Shown here: positions 56,131 to 64,000 of the stretch, one piece after another
Layout: each line of letters starts with the position of its first letter
Numbering within the stretch: the stretch's first letter is position 1
Source of the DNA: Fibrella aquatilis
GTDB taxonomy: Bacteria > Bacteroidota > Bacteroidia > Cytophagales > Spirosomataceae
Reading direction: 5' to 3'
DNA: 64,000 nucleotides
Assembly: GCF_017353255.1 (NCBI RefSeq)
Contig: NZ_JAFMYU010000015.1
Coordinates: 62,001-126,000 of the forward strand
Position numbers and translations under genes: made by a program
Notes under the pieces: generated by a model
Database searches by the model: none
What the model was told of the DNA's origin: nothing
Seen by the model: the letters and a program-made list of their open reading frames with translations, nothing else

Positions 56131-57577
56131 AGGCCGGTCCGGTAAACGTAACGCCCAGTTCGCGCTCGAACAGCCGCACCGTTTCGTGGCCCATCACCAG
56201 CAGGTTGCCGCCCTCCCGTACGTATTGCACCAGCTCCGTTCGGAAGGTGTCGGCCAGCGTTGGCCACTCTGGCACCACAATGAGCGGGTACTGCGCCATG
56301 CGGCCGTGCAGGTGATGTTCCATCAAAACTTCGGTAGGTAATTGGCTGTAAAGCAGCGCATTTAGCGTACCCAACAAATTGCCCGACTGGCTGGCATCGA
56401 ACTTAAACGCACCCGTTGTCTTAGCCCGGTGCGCCACGCCCGAATATAACAGCGCTACCTGCGGCACCTGAGCGGCTTTGTGGCAAAATGGCTGGCGGGC
56501 ACGGCAAAACCGGGCTAGTTCGGCCATGGTGGTAAAGGCCCAGGGCGTCAGGCTGGCATCGTTGTTTTGTGTCCAGTAAGCCTGAAATCCCCCGCCCATA
56601 GCCAGCACCTGCGCCGCCTCCTGACAGAGTTGCACCGCCGGTTTGGGTGTGCCCACCTGATCCGTCCAGCCATAGCCGAAACTCCACGACATAAGGTCCC
56701 AGGGTTTGCCCTGCGGGGCTATGCAACGGGCCTGAAACGCCGAGCGGTTGGCCCCGTTCAGCGGGTCGGTATCGCCCGAAATGAAATCGACGGGCAGGCT
56801 CACCGGTTCGGGCATAAACGACGAAAACGCCCAGTTACTGGCTACCTGAAATCGGGGGTTATATTGGTGCAGGGCGTTGGTGTACTTGGCCACGTAGCGA
56901 CGAAATGCCTGCCGCTGAATGTCGATAAGAGCGGTGTAGCCGGGATCGCTTTTTCCTTTCGGCACGTCAACAAGGCCAGTTGCCTGCCGAAACGCCGCTA
57001 CCGACGCTGGGCCGTAATCAGGCTCTACCGCCCAGCAGTCGCCATCGACCCAAACACCATCAACGCCGTAATCGCTGATTTCTCTCAACTGCGGAATCAG
57101 CAGGCTGTCGGCGTAGCTGCTCCAAAGCGACGTTTTTTGGGTATCGGCGGTACCGTCAGGGCGGATTCTGGCCCACGTGGGATGGTGGCGCACGGCCTGA
57201 TCGTCCCACACGCCGGAGTGATGCACGTACAGCGCCACACCATGCCGGGCGGTTACGTCGCGAAAAAGCCGGAGCGTGTTTTTCTCGAACCGGCTGGGGG
57301 TATAACCAACCTTGGTGGGGTAGCTTGTCACGCCCGGATGCCCCTTACTGTCGACCTGAATAAAATCGGGCTTGACCAGCCGTAACAGGCTGTCAATCAT
57401 GCCGTCGGTGAGGGTCTTGCCAATGAGCGTGTCGGTGAGGGCGGCGTGAAAATCGAAGTGCAGTCCAAAAAAACTGTCGGCCCGGCGCAGGGGCACTTGG
57501 TGGGGTGTTTGCGCCATTGCCCCGCCCGCCAACAGGCATCCGACAGCCAGCCATCCCAGCGTTTTCAGCCTACACAC
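56108..57577 (-). CDS. N-terminal part of a secreted glycoside-hydrolase-like protein (frameshifted)
   Basis: A 489-aa frame with signal peptide (CRLKTLGWLAVGCLLAGGAMAQ) and a TIM-barrel-like domain resembling alpha-L-fucosidase-type hydrolases: FGLHFDFHAALTD, DFIQVDSKGHPGVTSYPTKVGY, VALYVHHSGVWDDQAVRHHPTW, GVDGVWVDGDCWAVEPDYG (possible catalytic Asp), and LVMGHETVRLFERELGVTF. It then runs into the stop after CGLFWFR while the protein continues in the frame 55570-56130. Start is GTG at 57577, overlapping the upstream gene by 8 bp. Substrate unknown. Together the two parts would be about 665 aa. Confidence 0.72.
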   Translation of the reverse strand: MCRLKTLGWLAVGCLLAGGAMAQTPHQVPLRRADSFFGLHFDFHAALTDTLIGKTLTDGMIDSLLRLVKPDFIQVDSKGHPGVTSYPTKVGYTPSRFEKNTLRLFRDVTARHGVALYVHHSGVWDDQAVRHHPTWARIRPDGTADTQKTSLWSSYADSLLIPQLREISDYGVDGVWVDGDCWAVEPDYGPASVAAFRQATGLVDVPKGKSDPGYTALIDIQRQAFRRYVAKYTNALHQYNPRFQVASNWAFSSFMPEPVSLPVDFISGDTDPLNGANRSAFQARCIAPQGKPWDLMSWSFGYGWTDQVGTPKPAVQLCQEAAQVLAMGGGFQAYWTQNNDASLTPWAFTTMAELARFCRARQPFCHKAAQVPQVALLYSGVAHRAKTTGAFKFDASQSGNLLGTLNALLYSQLPTEVLMEHHLHGRMAQYPLIVVPEWPTLADTFRTELVQYVREGGNLLVMGHETVRLFERELGVTFTGPACGLFWFR

Positions 57578-58616
57578 GTTCCAGTTTGATTGGGTACGTT
57601 TTCCGTGAAGCCCACTGCGCTACGTAGAGGTTTTCGTCGTTGTCAACCAGCACGTCGTGGGGGTGCAGAAACGACATAAACGACCGGTCTTTGCGCTGTT
57701 CCTGTAGCTGCCCGTTCTGGTAAACGGGTGCCGAACCGCCCGGCGTCGAGACCACCTTGTCGTTTTTATCCAGGATCTGCACGTAGCCAGAATCAGGATA
57801 ACTGTCTGACGTTGAGCGAAATACGGCGGCGTAAATATAGTCGCCTTTGATCACGGGGCGGCAAACGTACGAGCCGGGCAAGCTAATGGTGCTGAGGTAC
57901 TTACCGTCCAGCGTAAAACGTTTTAGTGCGTTATGCCGACGGTCCGTAATCAGTAGGGTTGGATTCGAAGCATTACGTGAATCGACGATGATGCCGTGGC
58001 AGCAATCGAACTGCTCATTGGCCGCGCCCGCCCCGCCGAAGTAGCGAATGAGCTTACCCGTCCGGTCGAACTGCGTGATGTAATTTGAGCCGTAACCGTC
58101 AGCCACGTAGATATCGCCGTTGGCCCCATTGATGGCCGTTTCGGTGGGCTTGAACTGCCCCGGGTAAGCATACACGCCCGTTTCGCGGGGGTAGTCGAGC
58201 TTCATCAATTCCTTACCTGCCAGATCAGTTTTGATCACCTGATGGCGGTCAGTGTCGCAGATGAGCAGGTATTGATCGGTGCCTTCGGTGCCCAGCGTCA
58301 GGCCGTGCCCACCGGGGTAGGTTGTGCCCCAGGAATCGAGCAGTTTACCCGACCGGTCATAAATCAGGACGTTGTTTTTGGTCTCGTTGCCGAGCAGAAA
58401 GATGCGCCCCTTGGCATCCTGCACCATTTCGTGGCAATCGTTGACGGGGTTTTTCCCGGCATCCAGAACCCCCCAATTAGGCACCACGCGGTATTTGTGG
58501 GTACCCTGTCCAACCACTACGGCTTCCTGCTGCCGACTTGTGAAGCTGACAGCGGGGCCTGCTAACGCCGCCGAAGCCAGCGCCGTGTGTTTCAAAAAGG
58601 TGCGTCGAGTCTGCAT
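57570..58616 (-). CDS. Secreted 6-bladed beta-propeller (NHL-like) protein with Tat signal
   Basis: A 348-aa protein. Tat-like signal RRTFLKHTALASAALAGPAVSF, then propeller repeats: NDCHEMVQDAKGRIFLLGNETKNNVLIYDRSGKLLDSWG, GHGLTLGTEGTDQYLLICDTDRHQVIKTDLAGKEL, NGDIYVADGYGSNYITQFDRTGKLIRYFG, LLITDRRHNALKRFTLDGKYLST, HPHDVLVDNDENLYVAQW. This is like the peptidyl-alpha-hydroxyglycine lyase fold (NHL). No catalytic set can be assigned. Probably part of the same operon as the glycosidase-like gene and the D-aminoacylase. Confidence 0.85.
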   Translation of the reverse strand: MQTRRTFLKHTALASAALAGPAVSFTSRQQEAVVVGQGTHKYRVVPNWGVLDAGKNPVNDCHEMVQDAKGRIFLLGNETKNNVLIYDRSGKLLDSWGTTYPGGHGLTLGTEGTDQYLLICDTDRHQVIKTDLAGKELMKLDYPRETGVYAYPGQFKPTETAINGANGDIYVADGYGSNYITQFDRTGKLIRYFGGAGAANEQFDCCHGIIVDSRNASNPTLLITDRRHNALKRFTLDGKYLSTISLPGSYVCRPVIKGDYIYAAVFRSTSDSYPDSGYVQILDKNDKVVSTPGGSAPVYQNGQLQEQRKDRSFMSFLHPHDVLVDNDENLYVAQWASRKTYPIKLERV

Positions 58617-58680
58617 GATCTAGGGTTTGAGTTAGAAGGCCAAAAATGGGCTGTTTTACCCGGTTGAAGCCTAGGCGACA

Positions 58681-60267
58681 TCACTCCCGCTCATACCCAC
58701 TTCCCAATAAAATCTGACCCGGTTTTTTGCCGGTATGCTTGCCGTTCTCTACCACCGGAATACCATTGACAAGGACGTAATTGATGCCCGTGGCATAGGC
58801 GTGTGGAGCATCGTACGTAGCTTTGTCGGAGACCGTGTTTTCGTCGAAAATGACCAGGTCGGCGGCGTAGCCGGGGCGCAACAGGCCACGGTCAGTGAAG
58901 TGGAACCGCTGGGCGGGTAGTGACGTCATCCGACGAATGGCCTCTTCCAGCGGAATCACCTTCAGCTCTCGAACGTACCGCCCCAACACCCGCGAATTGG
59001 TGCCATAGGCGCGTGGATGCGGCATATTCGACCCAAACCGAGCCACACCCGCGTCTGATGCAATCATGGTATTCGGGTAGCGCATGATCGTGGCCACGTC
59101 CCCTTCCGACATGGTGTGGTAGACCATCTGAATCCGCTTCATCTGCGCCTGTTCCAGCAAGGCCAATACCAGATCAGCCTCGGCAGCCGCACTGGTTTTC
59201 AGACCGCGCAACCCCGCAATCTGGTGGATGCTTTTGCCATTATACGTCGTGTCGGCCTCGAATCGCGACACCACGGCGTACTCGTAATTTTTGCGGTCGT
59301 TCTTCTTGAGCGAAGCCAGCATGTCGTCCAGAATTTTGCGGCGTGTGGCCAGATCACGGAAGCGTGACAGGGTAGCCGAATCGCCGTCGGCCATGGCCCA
59401 CGAGGGTATAATGCTTTGCAGCGACGTGCTCGATGCCGTGTACGGATACTGATCGACCGTGACATCGATGCCTTCGTTTTTGCGGGCGGCTTCCACCATA
59501 GCCACGGTGGTGGTACTCAGGCCCCACAGCGGTTTGCTGGCCACTTTGAAATGCGAAATCTGCACTGGAATGTGCGCCTCACGGCCAATTTGAATGGCTT
59601 CATTAATAGCGGTTTGCACGTCCTGTCCTTCGTTGCGCATGTGCGAGGCGTATACCCCGCCATACTTAGCCGCCATTTTGGCCAGGTTCACGATTTCGGG
59701 GGTACGGGCGTAGGTGCCGGGCGTGTAAATCAGGCCCGTAGAGAGGCCCACGGCTCCATCTTTCATAGCCTGTTCCACCAGGGCCTCCATCTCGGTCTGC
59801 TCTTTGGCGGTCGGTTCGCGGAAGGCGGCTTTCATCACCTTCATCCGCACCGAGTTATGGCCAATAAGCGACGCCAGATTGGGCGTGAACCCGCGCATTC
59901 GCAGGGTGTCGAACATGGCGCGGAGATGAATGTTTGAACCACCGCAGTTGCCCGTGACCAAGGTAGTGACGCCGTCGTAGATGAAGTTTTCGGCACCGGG
60001 CTGCCGTTCCAGATCCCCTTCTACGTGGGCATGCACGTCGATGAAGCCGGGTGCCACAATCTGCCCCTTCGCATCGAGCACCTGTTTCCCTTCCGAAGCC
60101 GAAATAAGCCCAATTTGAGCTACACGGCCCTCTTTTATGGCTACGTCGGCATAATACCAGGGGTTACCCGTGCCATCTACCACGCGCCCGTTTTTGATCA
60201 CGAGGTCATATTGCTGGGCGTAGGTGGTAGTGGTCAGGAAAAGGAGAAGCAGAGAAAGGTGTTTCAT
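58681..60267 (-). CDS. Secreted N-acyl-D-amino-acid deacylase (amidohydrolase superfamily)
   Basis: A 528-aa enzyme with signal peptide MKHLSLLLLFLTTTTYAQ that removes acyl groups from N-acyl-D-amino acids. Metal ligands: H79 and H81 in DVHAHVEGD, C108 in TGNCGGSN, H209 in ASHMRNEG and H239 in QISHFK; the acidic residue is in MIASDAGV. C-terminal strand LLRPGYAADLVIFDENTV is typical of D-aminoacylases. Periplasmic. The downstream propeller and glycosidase-like genes lie on the same strand. The upstream 98-aa gene ends within its ATG (ATGA). Confidence 0.9.
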   Translation of the reverse strand: MKHLSLLLLFLTTTTYAQQYDLVIKNGRVVDGTGNPWYYADVAIKEGRVAQIGLISASEGKQVLDAKGQIVAPGFIDVHAHVEGDLERQPGAENFIYDGVTTLVTGNCGGSNIHLRAMFDTLRMRGFTPNLASLIGHNSVRMKVMKAAFREPTAKEQTEMEALVEQAMKDGAVGLSTGLIYTPGTYARTPEIVNLAKMAAKYGGVYASHMRNEGQDVQTAINEAIQIGREAHIPVQISHFKVASKPLWGLSTTTVAMVEAARKNEGIDVTVDQYPYTASSTSLQSIIPSWAMADGDSATLSRFRDLATRRKILDDMLASLKKNDRKNYEYAVVSRFEADTTYNGKSIHQIAGLRGLKTSAAAEADLVLALLEQAQMKRIQMVYHTMSEGDVATIMRYPNTMIASDAGVARFGSNMPHPRAYGTNSRVLGRYVRELKVIPLEEAIRRMTSLPAQRFHFTDRGLLRPGYAADLVIFDENTVSDKATYDAPHAYATGINYVLVNGIPVVENGKHTGKKPGQILLGSGYERE

Positions 60268-60560
60268 AGATCATCAGTCACTCTTGAGGCGACATAAACA
60301 AACAACAGAAAAATGTAGGCTGGGGGCGCACACACGGCAAGGATCAGGTTTAGTTTCAACCGCCCCCGTTGTGATGAATCGACTAGCGCATAGACCATGT
60401 AGCTTATCCCGAACAGTACTACAATAAGTAGTATCAGCAGCAGGGGAATGGATACAGCCGGGGTACGGATAACCATGATTGTCATTGTTAGAATCACCTC
60501 GATAGCTAGAACTAATCCAGCTGTTTGGAGTGGTTGATTTAACACTTTCTTCATAGTCAA
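60264..60560 (-). CDS. Small membrane protein of unknown function
   Basis: A 98-aa protein with three hydrophobic segments (about 10-32, 38-60, 72-92), separated by short polar turns such as VDSSQRGRLKLN. No family recognised. It starts within MKKVLNQPLQ after an initial Met-Thr and its TGA overlaps the ATG of the D-aminoacylase gene, so translation is coupled. Possibly a helper or just a passenger; nothing in the sequence tells. Confidence 0.6.
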   Translation of the reverse strand: MTMKKVLNQPLQTAGLVLAIEVILTMTIMVIRTPAVSIPLLLILLIVVLFGISYMVYALVDSSQRGRLKLNLILAVCAPPAYIFLLFVYVASRVTDDL

Positions 60561-60571
60561 TCGAATAGAGA

Positions 60572-60669
60572 TTTTTTTGTCATCCCGACGTTAGGAGGGA
60601 TCTACTTTCCTATCACTCAGTTCTGAATTAGGAAAGTGGATCCCTCCTAACGTCGGGATGACAAAAAAA
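60572..60669. repeat. Inverted repeat with 41-bp arms flanked by T7 and A7
   Basis: Arms 60572-60612 and 60629-60669 (one mismatch), loop 16 nt. They begin and end with seven T and seven A; the core is GTCATCCCGACGTTAGGAGG. Similar hairpins with GTCATCCCGAC occur, from memory, in other Bacteroidota. It could work as a terminator on either strand. It lies between the DUF1501 gene and the small membrane protein gene (both minus). Confidence 0.95.
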
Positions 60670-60701
60670 CGGCGCGATGACAAAAACAACCAAACCATCC
60701 C

Positions 60702-62216
60702 TTACGCAATTACCCCCTTCACTACTTTCCCCGCTACGTCGGTTAACCTAAATGGGCGGCCCTGAAAATGGTAGGTGAGCTTAGTGTGGTCGAAGCCCAT
60801 CTGGTGAAGAATCGTGGCTTGCAGGTCGTGGATGTGCACTTTGTCTTTCACGGCGTAGTAGCCAATGGGGTCGGTTTCGCCGTAAGAAAGGCCCCGTTTG
60901 ATGCCGCCGCCGGCCATAAACACCGTGAAGGCATCGAGATGGTGATCACGGCCGTAGAATGCCTGCGTTTGGCCGTCGCGGTTTTCCTGCATGGGCGTCC
61001 GGCCAAATTCACCGCCCCATACCACCAGCGTATCGTCGAGCATGCCGCGCTGTTTGAGGTCGTTGATGAGCGCTGCCACGGCCTGATCCGACTCCTTGCA
61101 TTTCAGCTGCAACCCAATGTCTACCGACGTGTCTTTGCTGGTGCCGTGGGTATCCCAGCCCCAATCGAAAAGTTGCACAAACCGTACGCCCCGCTCCACC
61201 AACCGTCTTGCCAGCAGGCAGTTGCGGGCGAATGAGCCTTTGTTTGGATCTACGCCGTAGGCATCCAGCATATACTGGGGTTCGCCGGAAATGGCCATCG
61301 CGTCGGGGACGGAGGTTTGCATTTTAAAGGCCATTTCATACTGCGAAATGCGCGTCAGAATCTCCGGGTCTTTGGCGGCTTCGTACTCCTGTTGATTGAT
61401 CTGGTTAATGGCCTCGATGGTTTGCTTCCTGATGTCGCGGGGCATACCGCTGGGGTCCGAGACATAGAGTACGGGGTCGCCGTCGGTGCGGCATTGTACG
61501 CCCTGATACACCGTGGGCAAAAATCCGCTGCCCCATACCGACTTACCCGCGTCGGGTTGTTTGCCGCCAGAAGCCAGCACGATGAAGCCGGGCAGGTTAT
61601 CATTCTCAGAACCAAGCCCATACGTCACCCATGACCCCATGCTGGGCCGACCTAACCGCGCCGAACCCGTGTGCATCAGCAACTGTGCCGGAGCGTGGTT
61701 AAACTGGTCGGTGTGCATGGATTTGATGAACGTCAGTTCATCGGCAACGGTCTGCAAATGAGGCATATAATCGCTGATCCACGCACCCGACTGCCCGTGT
61801 TGCCGAAAATTAGCCGTTGACCCCAGCATCTTGGGGACCCCCCGGATAAAGGCGAATTTCTTACCCGTCAGCAACTCCTGCGGACAGTCTTTACCGTTGT
61901 ATTTGGTCAGTTCGGGCTTGTAATCAAACAGTTCCAGCTGGCTCGGTGACCCGGCCATATGAATATAGATGACCCGCTTGGCCTTCGGCGCAAACTGCGA
62001 CAGCCGGGGGTCCATGGGCGCGGCCATGGGGTCGTAATCGGCGTTGGGAATACTGGCCGCCACGTTGTTCTTCCGGCCAAAAAGGCTATCACAGCCACCC
62101 AGGATTGAGCCAAGCGCCATAGCACCGAGGCCTGTAGAGCAGGTCTGCAAAAAATGCCGCCGCGTGTCGCGTTGCAGGGCCGCTTGCTGAAGTTCTTGCT
62201 GAAGCTTGTTCATCAA
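60702..62216 (-). CDS. DUF1501 family protein (sulfatase-like), Tat-exported
   Basis: A 504-aa protein of the DUF1501 family, alkaline-phosphatase-like fold. Tat signal RDTRRHFLQTCSTGLGAMALGSILGGC, then AKRVIYIHMAGSPSQLELFDYKPEL, GSWVTYGLGSENDNLPGFIVL, LDAYGVDPNKGSFARNCLLARRLVERGVRFVQLFDWGWDTHG, VWGGEFGRTPMQENRDG. DUF1501 genes nearly always accompany PSD1/DUF1549 genes in Planctomycetes and some Bacteroidota; the biochemical role is not known to me. Its ATG overlaps the stop of the DUF1549 gene (ATGA). Confidence 0.92.
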   Translation of the reverse strand: MMNKLQQELQQAALQRDTRRHFLQTCSTGLGAMALGSILGGCDSLFGRKNNVAASIPNADYDPMAAPMDPRLSQFAPKAKRVIYIHMAGSPSQLELFDYKPELTKYNGKDCPQELLTGKKFAFIRGVPKMLGSTANFRQHGQSGAWISDYMPHLQTVADELTFIKSMHTDQFNHAPAQLLMHTGSARLGRPSMGSWVTYGLGSENDNLPGFIVLASGGKQPDAGKSVWGSGFLPTVYQGVQCRTDGDPVLYVSDPSGMPRDIRKQTIEAINQINQQEYEAAKDPEILTRISQYEMAFKMQTSVPDAMAISGEPQYMLDAYGVDPNKGSFARNCLLARRLVERGVRFVQLFDWGWDTHGTSKDTSVDIGLQLKCKESDQAVAALINDLKQRGMLDDTLVVWGGEFGRTPMQENRDGQTQAFYGRDHHLDAFTVFMAGGGIKRGLSYGETDPIGYYAVKDKVHIHDLQATILHQMGFDHTKLTYHFQGRPFRLTDVAGKVVKGVIA

Positions 62217-64000
62217 TCTTTGGTTATGACCTCGTCTAAATTCATCATCGCGTTGGCCGTTACGGTCAGCGCCGCCAGCTTTGGCGATGCCGTGGTGCTG
62301 GCCAATAGCTTGCCCGCTTCGGCGGGGTTTTGAACGTAATATGTCTCCGTATCCTGGTATAGTTTGGTCAGCACGGCCAATTTTTTTGGGGCTAACTCGC
62401 GGAGCAGTAATCGGCGGAAACCAGCTTGTAGCTGTTGATTGGGCGTTTTTCCGTGAGCCGCCATGTAATAGGCCAGGCGCTGGGCGGCTTCTACGTAAAC
62501 AGGGTCGTTGAGCGTGACCAGGGCCTGCAAGGGGGTGTTAGTGCGCAGGCGGCGAATCTGGCAAAACTCGCGGCTGGGGCTATCGAAGGTGATCATCGAG
62601 GGGTAGGGTGCCGTGCGTTTCCAGTAGGTATACAAGGCCCGGCGGTGTGCATCTTCCCCTTTGGCCAGCACCCACGATTCGCCGCTGTAGGGCGACTGCC
62701 AGATGCCATCAGGCTGGGCGGGCATTACGCTGGGGCCGTACATTTTGTGGCTTAGTAGCCCGCTCACCACCAGCGCCTGATCGCGCACCTGCTCAGCTGC
62801 CAGCCGCACCCGTGGGCCACGGGCAAAGTAGTGGTTGTACGGATCTTCAGCCACCAATTGCTTCGTCACGTCCGACCGTTGGCGGTAGGTGCTGGAGAGG
62901 ACCATGCGTTTCAGCAAGGCCTTCATTTTCCAACCGTCTTCCTGCACAAACGTCGTGGCCAACCAGTCGAGCAGTTCGCGGTGGGTGGGCTGAATACCCT
63001 GCGTACCCATGTCTTCCACGGTTTCGACCAGGCCCGTGCCAAACAGCTGTTCCCAGAACCGATTTACGGCCACGCGGGCGGTGAGTGGGTGGTCGGGGCG
63101 GGTCATCCACTGCGCCAGGCCGAGGCGGTTGCGGGGCAATTTTTGGTCATCGGTATCCATTGGCGGCAGCGAATGCGGCACGTCGGGCTGCACTTCTTTT
63201 CCGGGGGTAAGCCAGCTCCCGCGCGTAAAGACGTGCGTTTTCCGGGCCAGATCGCCCTGCCCGTCCAGCATGATCGGCGTTGCTTCCGGCGATTTATTGA
63301 GCAAACTCAGCAGAGTTACTTCGGCGGCCGGGGCTATGGCGGGCTGAAACGACACCCACTTAATCATCATCCACTCTTTAGGTTCAACGGGGTTGCTCAG
63401 CGACAGATACAGATTATGCCGCCCCGTAACCGTGGGTAATTGCAGCACCTGAACGGTGTCGGTCCAGCCGTTGTGGGTGTTGGGTACCAGGGCCGAGGTC
63501 AGCACCCGACCGGTGGGGCTATCGAGCCGAAACGTAACCTGTGCGTGGTTGGCGTTGGTACCCCAGGCCACATAGAGGCGAGGCCGCCCGGTTAGGGTCA
63601 CGTTTTTGATCCGCGCCGAGCCGTTGTTCAGTGCTGCGAAATATTTAGCATCGAACAGCGAGGCATTGACGTGCTGATCGAAATCGTGCGAGTTGATCTT
63701 GGGTTCCAGCGTCCGGGCCATCAGTTCCACGCGGTTGGCTTCGGCGGCAGCGCGGCCTTTGTCGGGGCACGTTTTCTGTACAAAAGCCTTTAACTGACCT
63801 AATTTGGCCGAGTCGGCTCCTTTGTAGAACCGCAGTGTGGGGGTGTCGGAGGTGACGTCTTCGTCGCGGGCGTTGTTGAAAAACGCCATGTATTTGTAGT
63901 ATTCGTCGTGCCGGAAGGGATCATACGGGTGGCTGTGGCACTGCACGCAGGAGAAGGTGGTGCCCTGAAAAACGTCCCACGTCGTGTTGACCCGGTCAAT
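62213..64000 (-). CDS. DUF1549/DUF1553 (PSD1-type) cytochrome-like protein, 5'-truncated by window edge
   Basis: The C-terminal 595 residues of a large Planctomycete-type cytochrome protein; the frame is open to the window edge. Near its visible N-terminus is the haem motif C-V-Q-C-H in TFSCVQCHSHPYDPF, belonging to DUF1549. Then come a middle beta-sandwich and the DUF1553 domain (RNRLGLAQWMTRPDHPLTARVAVNRFWEQLFG, LVETVEDMGTQGIQPTHRELLDWLATTF, SSTYRQRSDV, REFCQIRRLRTNTPLQALVTLNDPVYVEAAQRLA). Family length is 750-1000 aa. It forms an operon with the DUF1501 gene by a 4-bp overlap. Confidence 0.9.
   Translation of the reverse strand: MDRVNTTWDVFQGTTFSCVQCHSHPYDPFRHDEYYKYMAFFNNARDEDVTSDTPTLRFYKGADSAKLGQLKAFVQKTCPDKGRAAAEANRVELMARTLEPKINSHDFDQHVNASLFDAKYFAALNNGSARIKNVTLTGRPRLYVAWGTNANHAQVTFRLDSPTGRVLTSALVPNTHNGWTDTVQVLQLPTVTGRHNLYLSLSNPVEPKEWMMIKWVSFQPAIAPAAEVTLLSLLNKSPEATPIMLDGQGDLARKTHVFTRGSWLTPGKEVQPDVPHSLPPMDTDDQKLPRNRLGLAQWMTRPDHPLTARVAVNRFWEQLFGTGLVETVEDMGTQGIQPTHRELLDWLATTFVQEDGWKMKALLKRMVLSSTYRQRSDVTKQLVAEDPYNHYFARGPRVRLAAEQVRDQALVVSGLLSHKMYGPSVMPAQPDGIWQSPYSGESWVLAKGEDAHRRALYTYWKRTAPYPSMITFDSPSREFCQIRRLRTNTPLQALVTLNDPVYVEAAQRLAYYMAAHGKTPNQQLQAGFRRLLLRELAPKKLAVLTKLYQDTETYYVQNPAEAGKLLASTTASPKLAALTVTANAMMNLDEVITKD

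Noticed and set aside
8967-60669. CRISPR array or known REP elements as explanation for the intergenic repeats
   Set aside because: There is no constant repeat with unique spacers and no cas gene. Arms differ in sequence between loci, which does not fit a REP/BIME family or a MITE with fixed ends.

Overview
This 64 kb window is chromosomal DNA from a Gram-negative member of the Bacteroidota, most likely the order Cytophagales (Spirosoma-like family). This is judged from gene content only: a type IX secretion plug protein, BshC for bacillithiol, many small outer-membrane beta-barrels, Uma2 nucleases, a CzcCBA efflux set, and promoters with the Bacteroidota -7 element TAnnTTTG. There is no phage, insertion sequence, CRISPR array or rRNA operon. 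Most of the window is housekeeping DNA with small accessory or decaying patches.

Layout. 0-9 kb: C-terminal half of an iron-sulfur photolyase whose tail is out of frame, a thiolase, a Uma2 gene, a degenerate tRNA, asd, three tandem outer-membrane barrels, then bshC and the folate cyclo-ligase. 9-25 kb: gatB, a TlpA-type thioredoxin, a DMT transporter, proC, an SDR/membrane-protein pair, a Crp regulator beside purB, a prolyl oligopeptidase, DedA, an Uup-type ABC-F protein, tRNA-Gln and gatC. 25-35 kb: plsC, a short DUF433 gene, purH, a flippase, a small heat-shock protein, hemC, a GNAT enzyme, an ABC permease with a His/Asp-rich loop, a LamG protein and an OprB porin. 35-42 kb: a czcCBA-type operon preceded by four 11-bp repeats and followed by the remains of a second RND pump. 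42-54 kb: a histidine kinase and a lone receiver, a 5'-nucleotidase split into two genes, a GT14 enzyme, purQ, an Hsp70-like protein, the type IX plug, a second ABC-F protein, tRNA-Thr, and a VapBC module with a truncated toxin. 54-64 kb: a minus-strand cluster of DUF1549/DUF1553, DUF1501, D-aminoacylase, beta-propeller, glycosidase-like (frameshifted) and DUF2231-cytochrome c-LRR genes, a set best known from Planctomycetes.

The most unusual signal is a series of about sixteen long inverted repeats in the gaps between genes, roughly one per 4 kb. Arms are 20-50 bp, often built from short repeated words that differ from locus to locus (for example AATTAAG, GAAAGAGTG, ATAGTC, CGGATAACA), while several share a related apex (GTTGCT followed by CGCG). 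They fit tightly between stop and start codons. In some cases the arm has become coding, supplying the last codons of gatB, plsC and the GT14 gene and the hydrophobic core of the type IX plug signal peptide. Several genes (gatB, hemC, purQ, the second ABC-F) also have a -7 element only 4-5 nt before the ATG and so probably give leaderless mRNAs.
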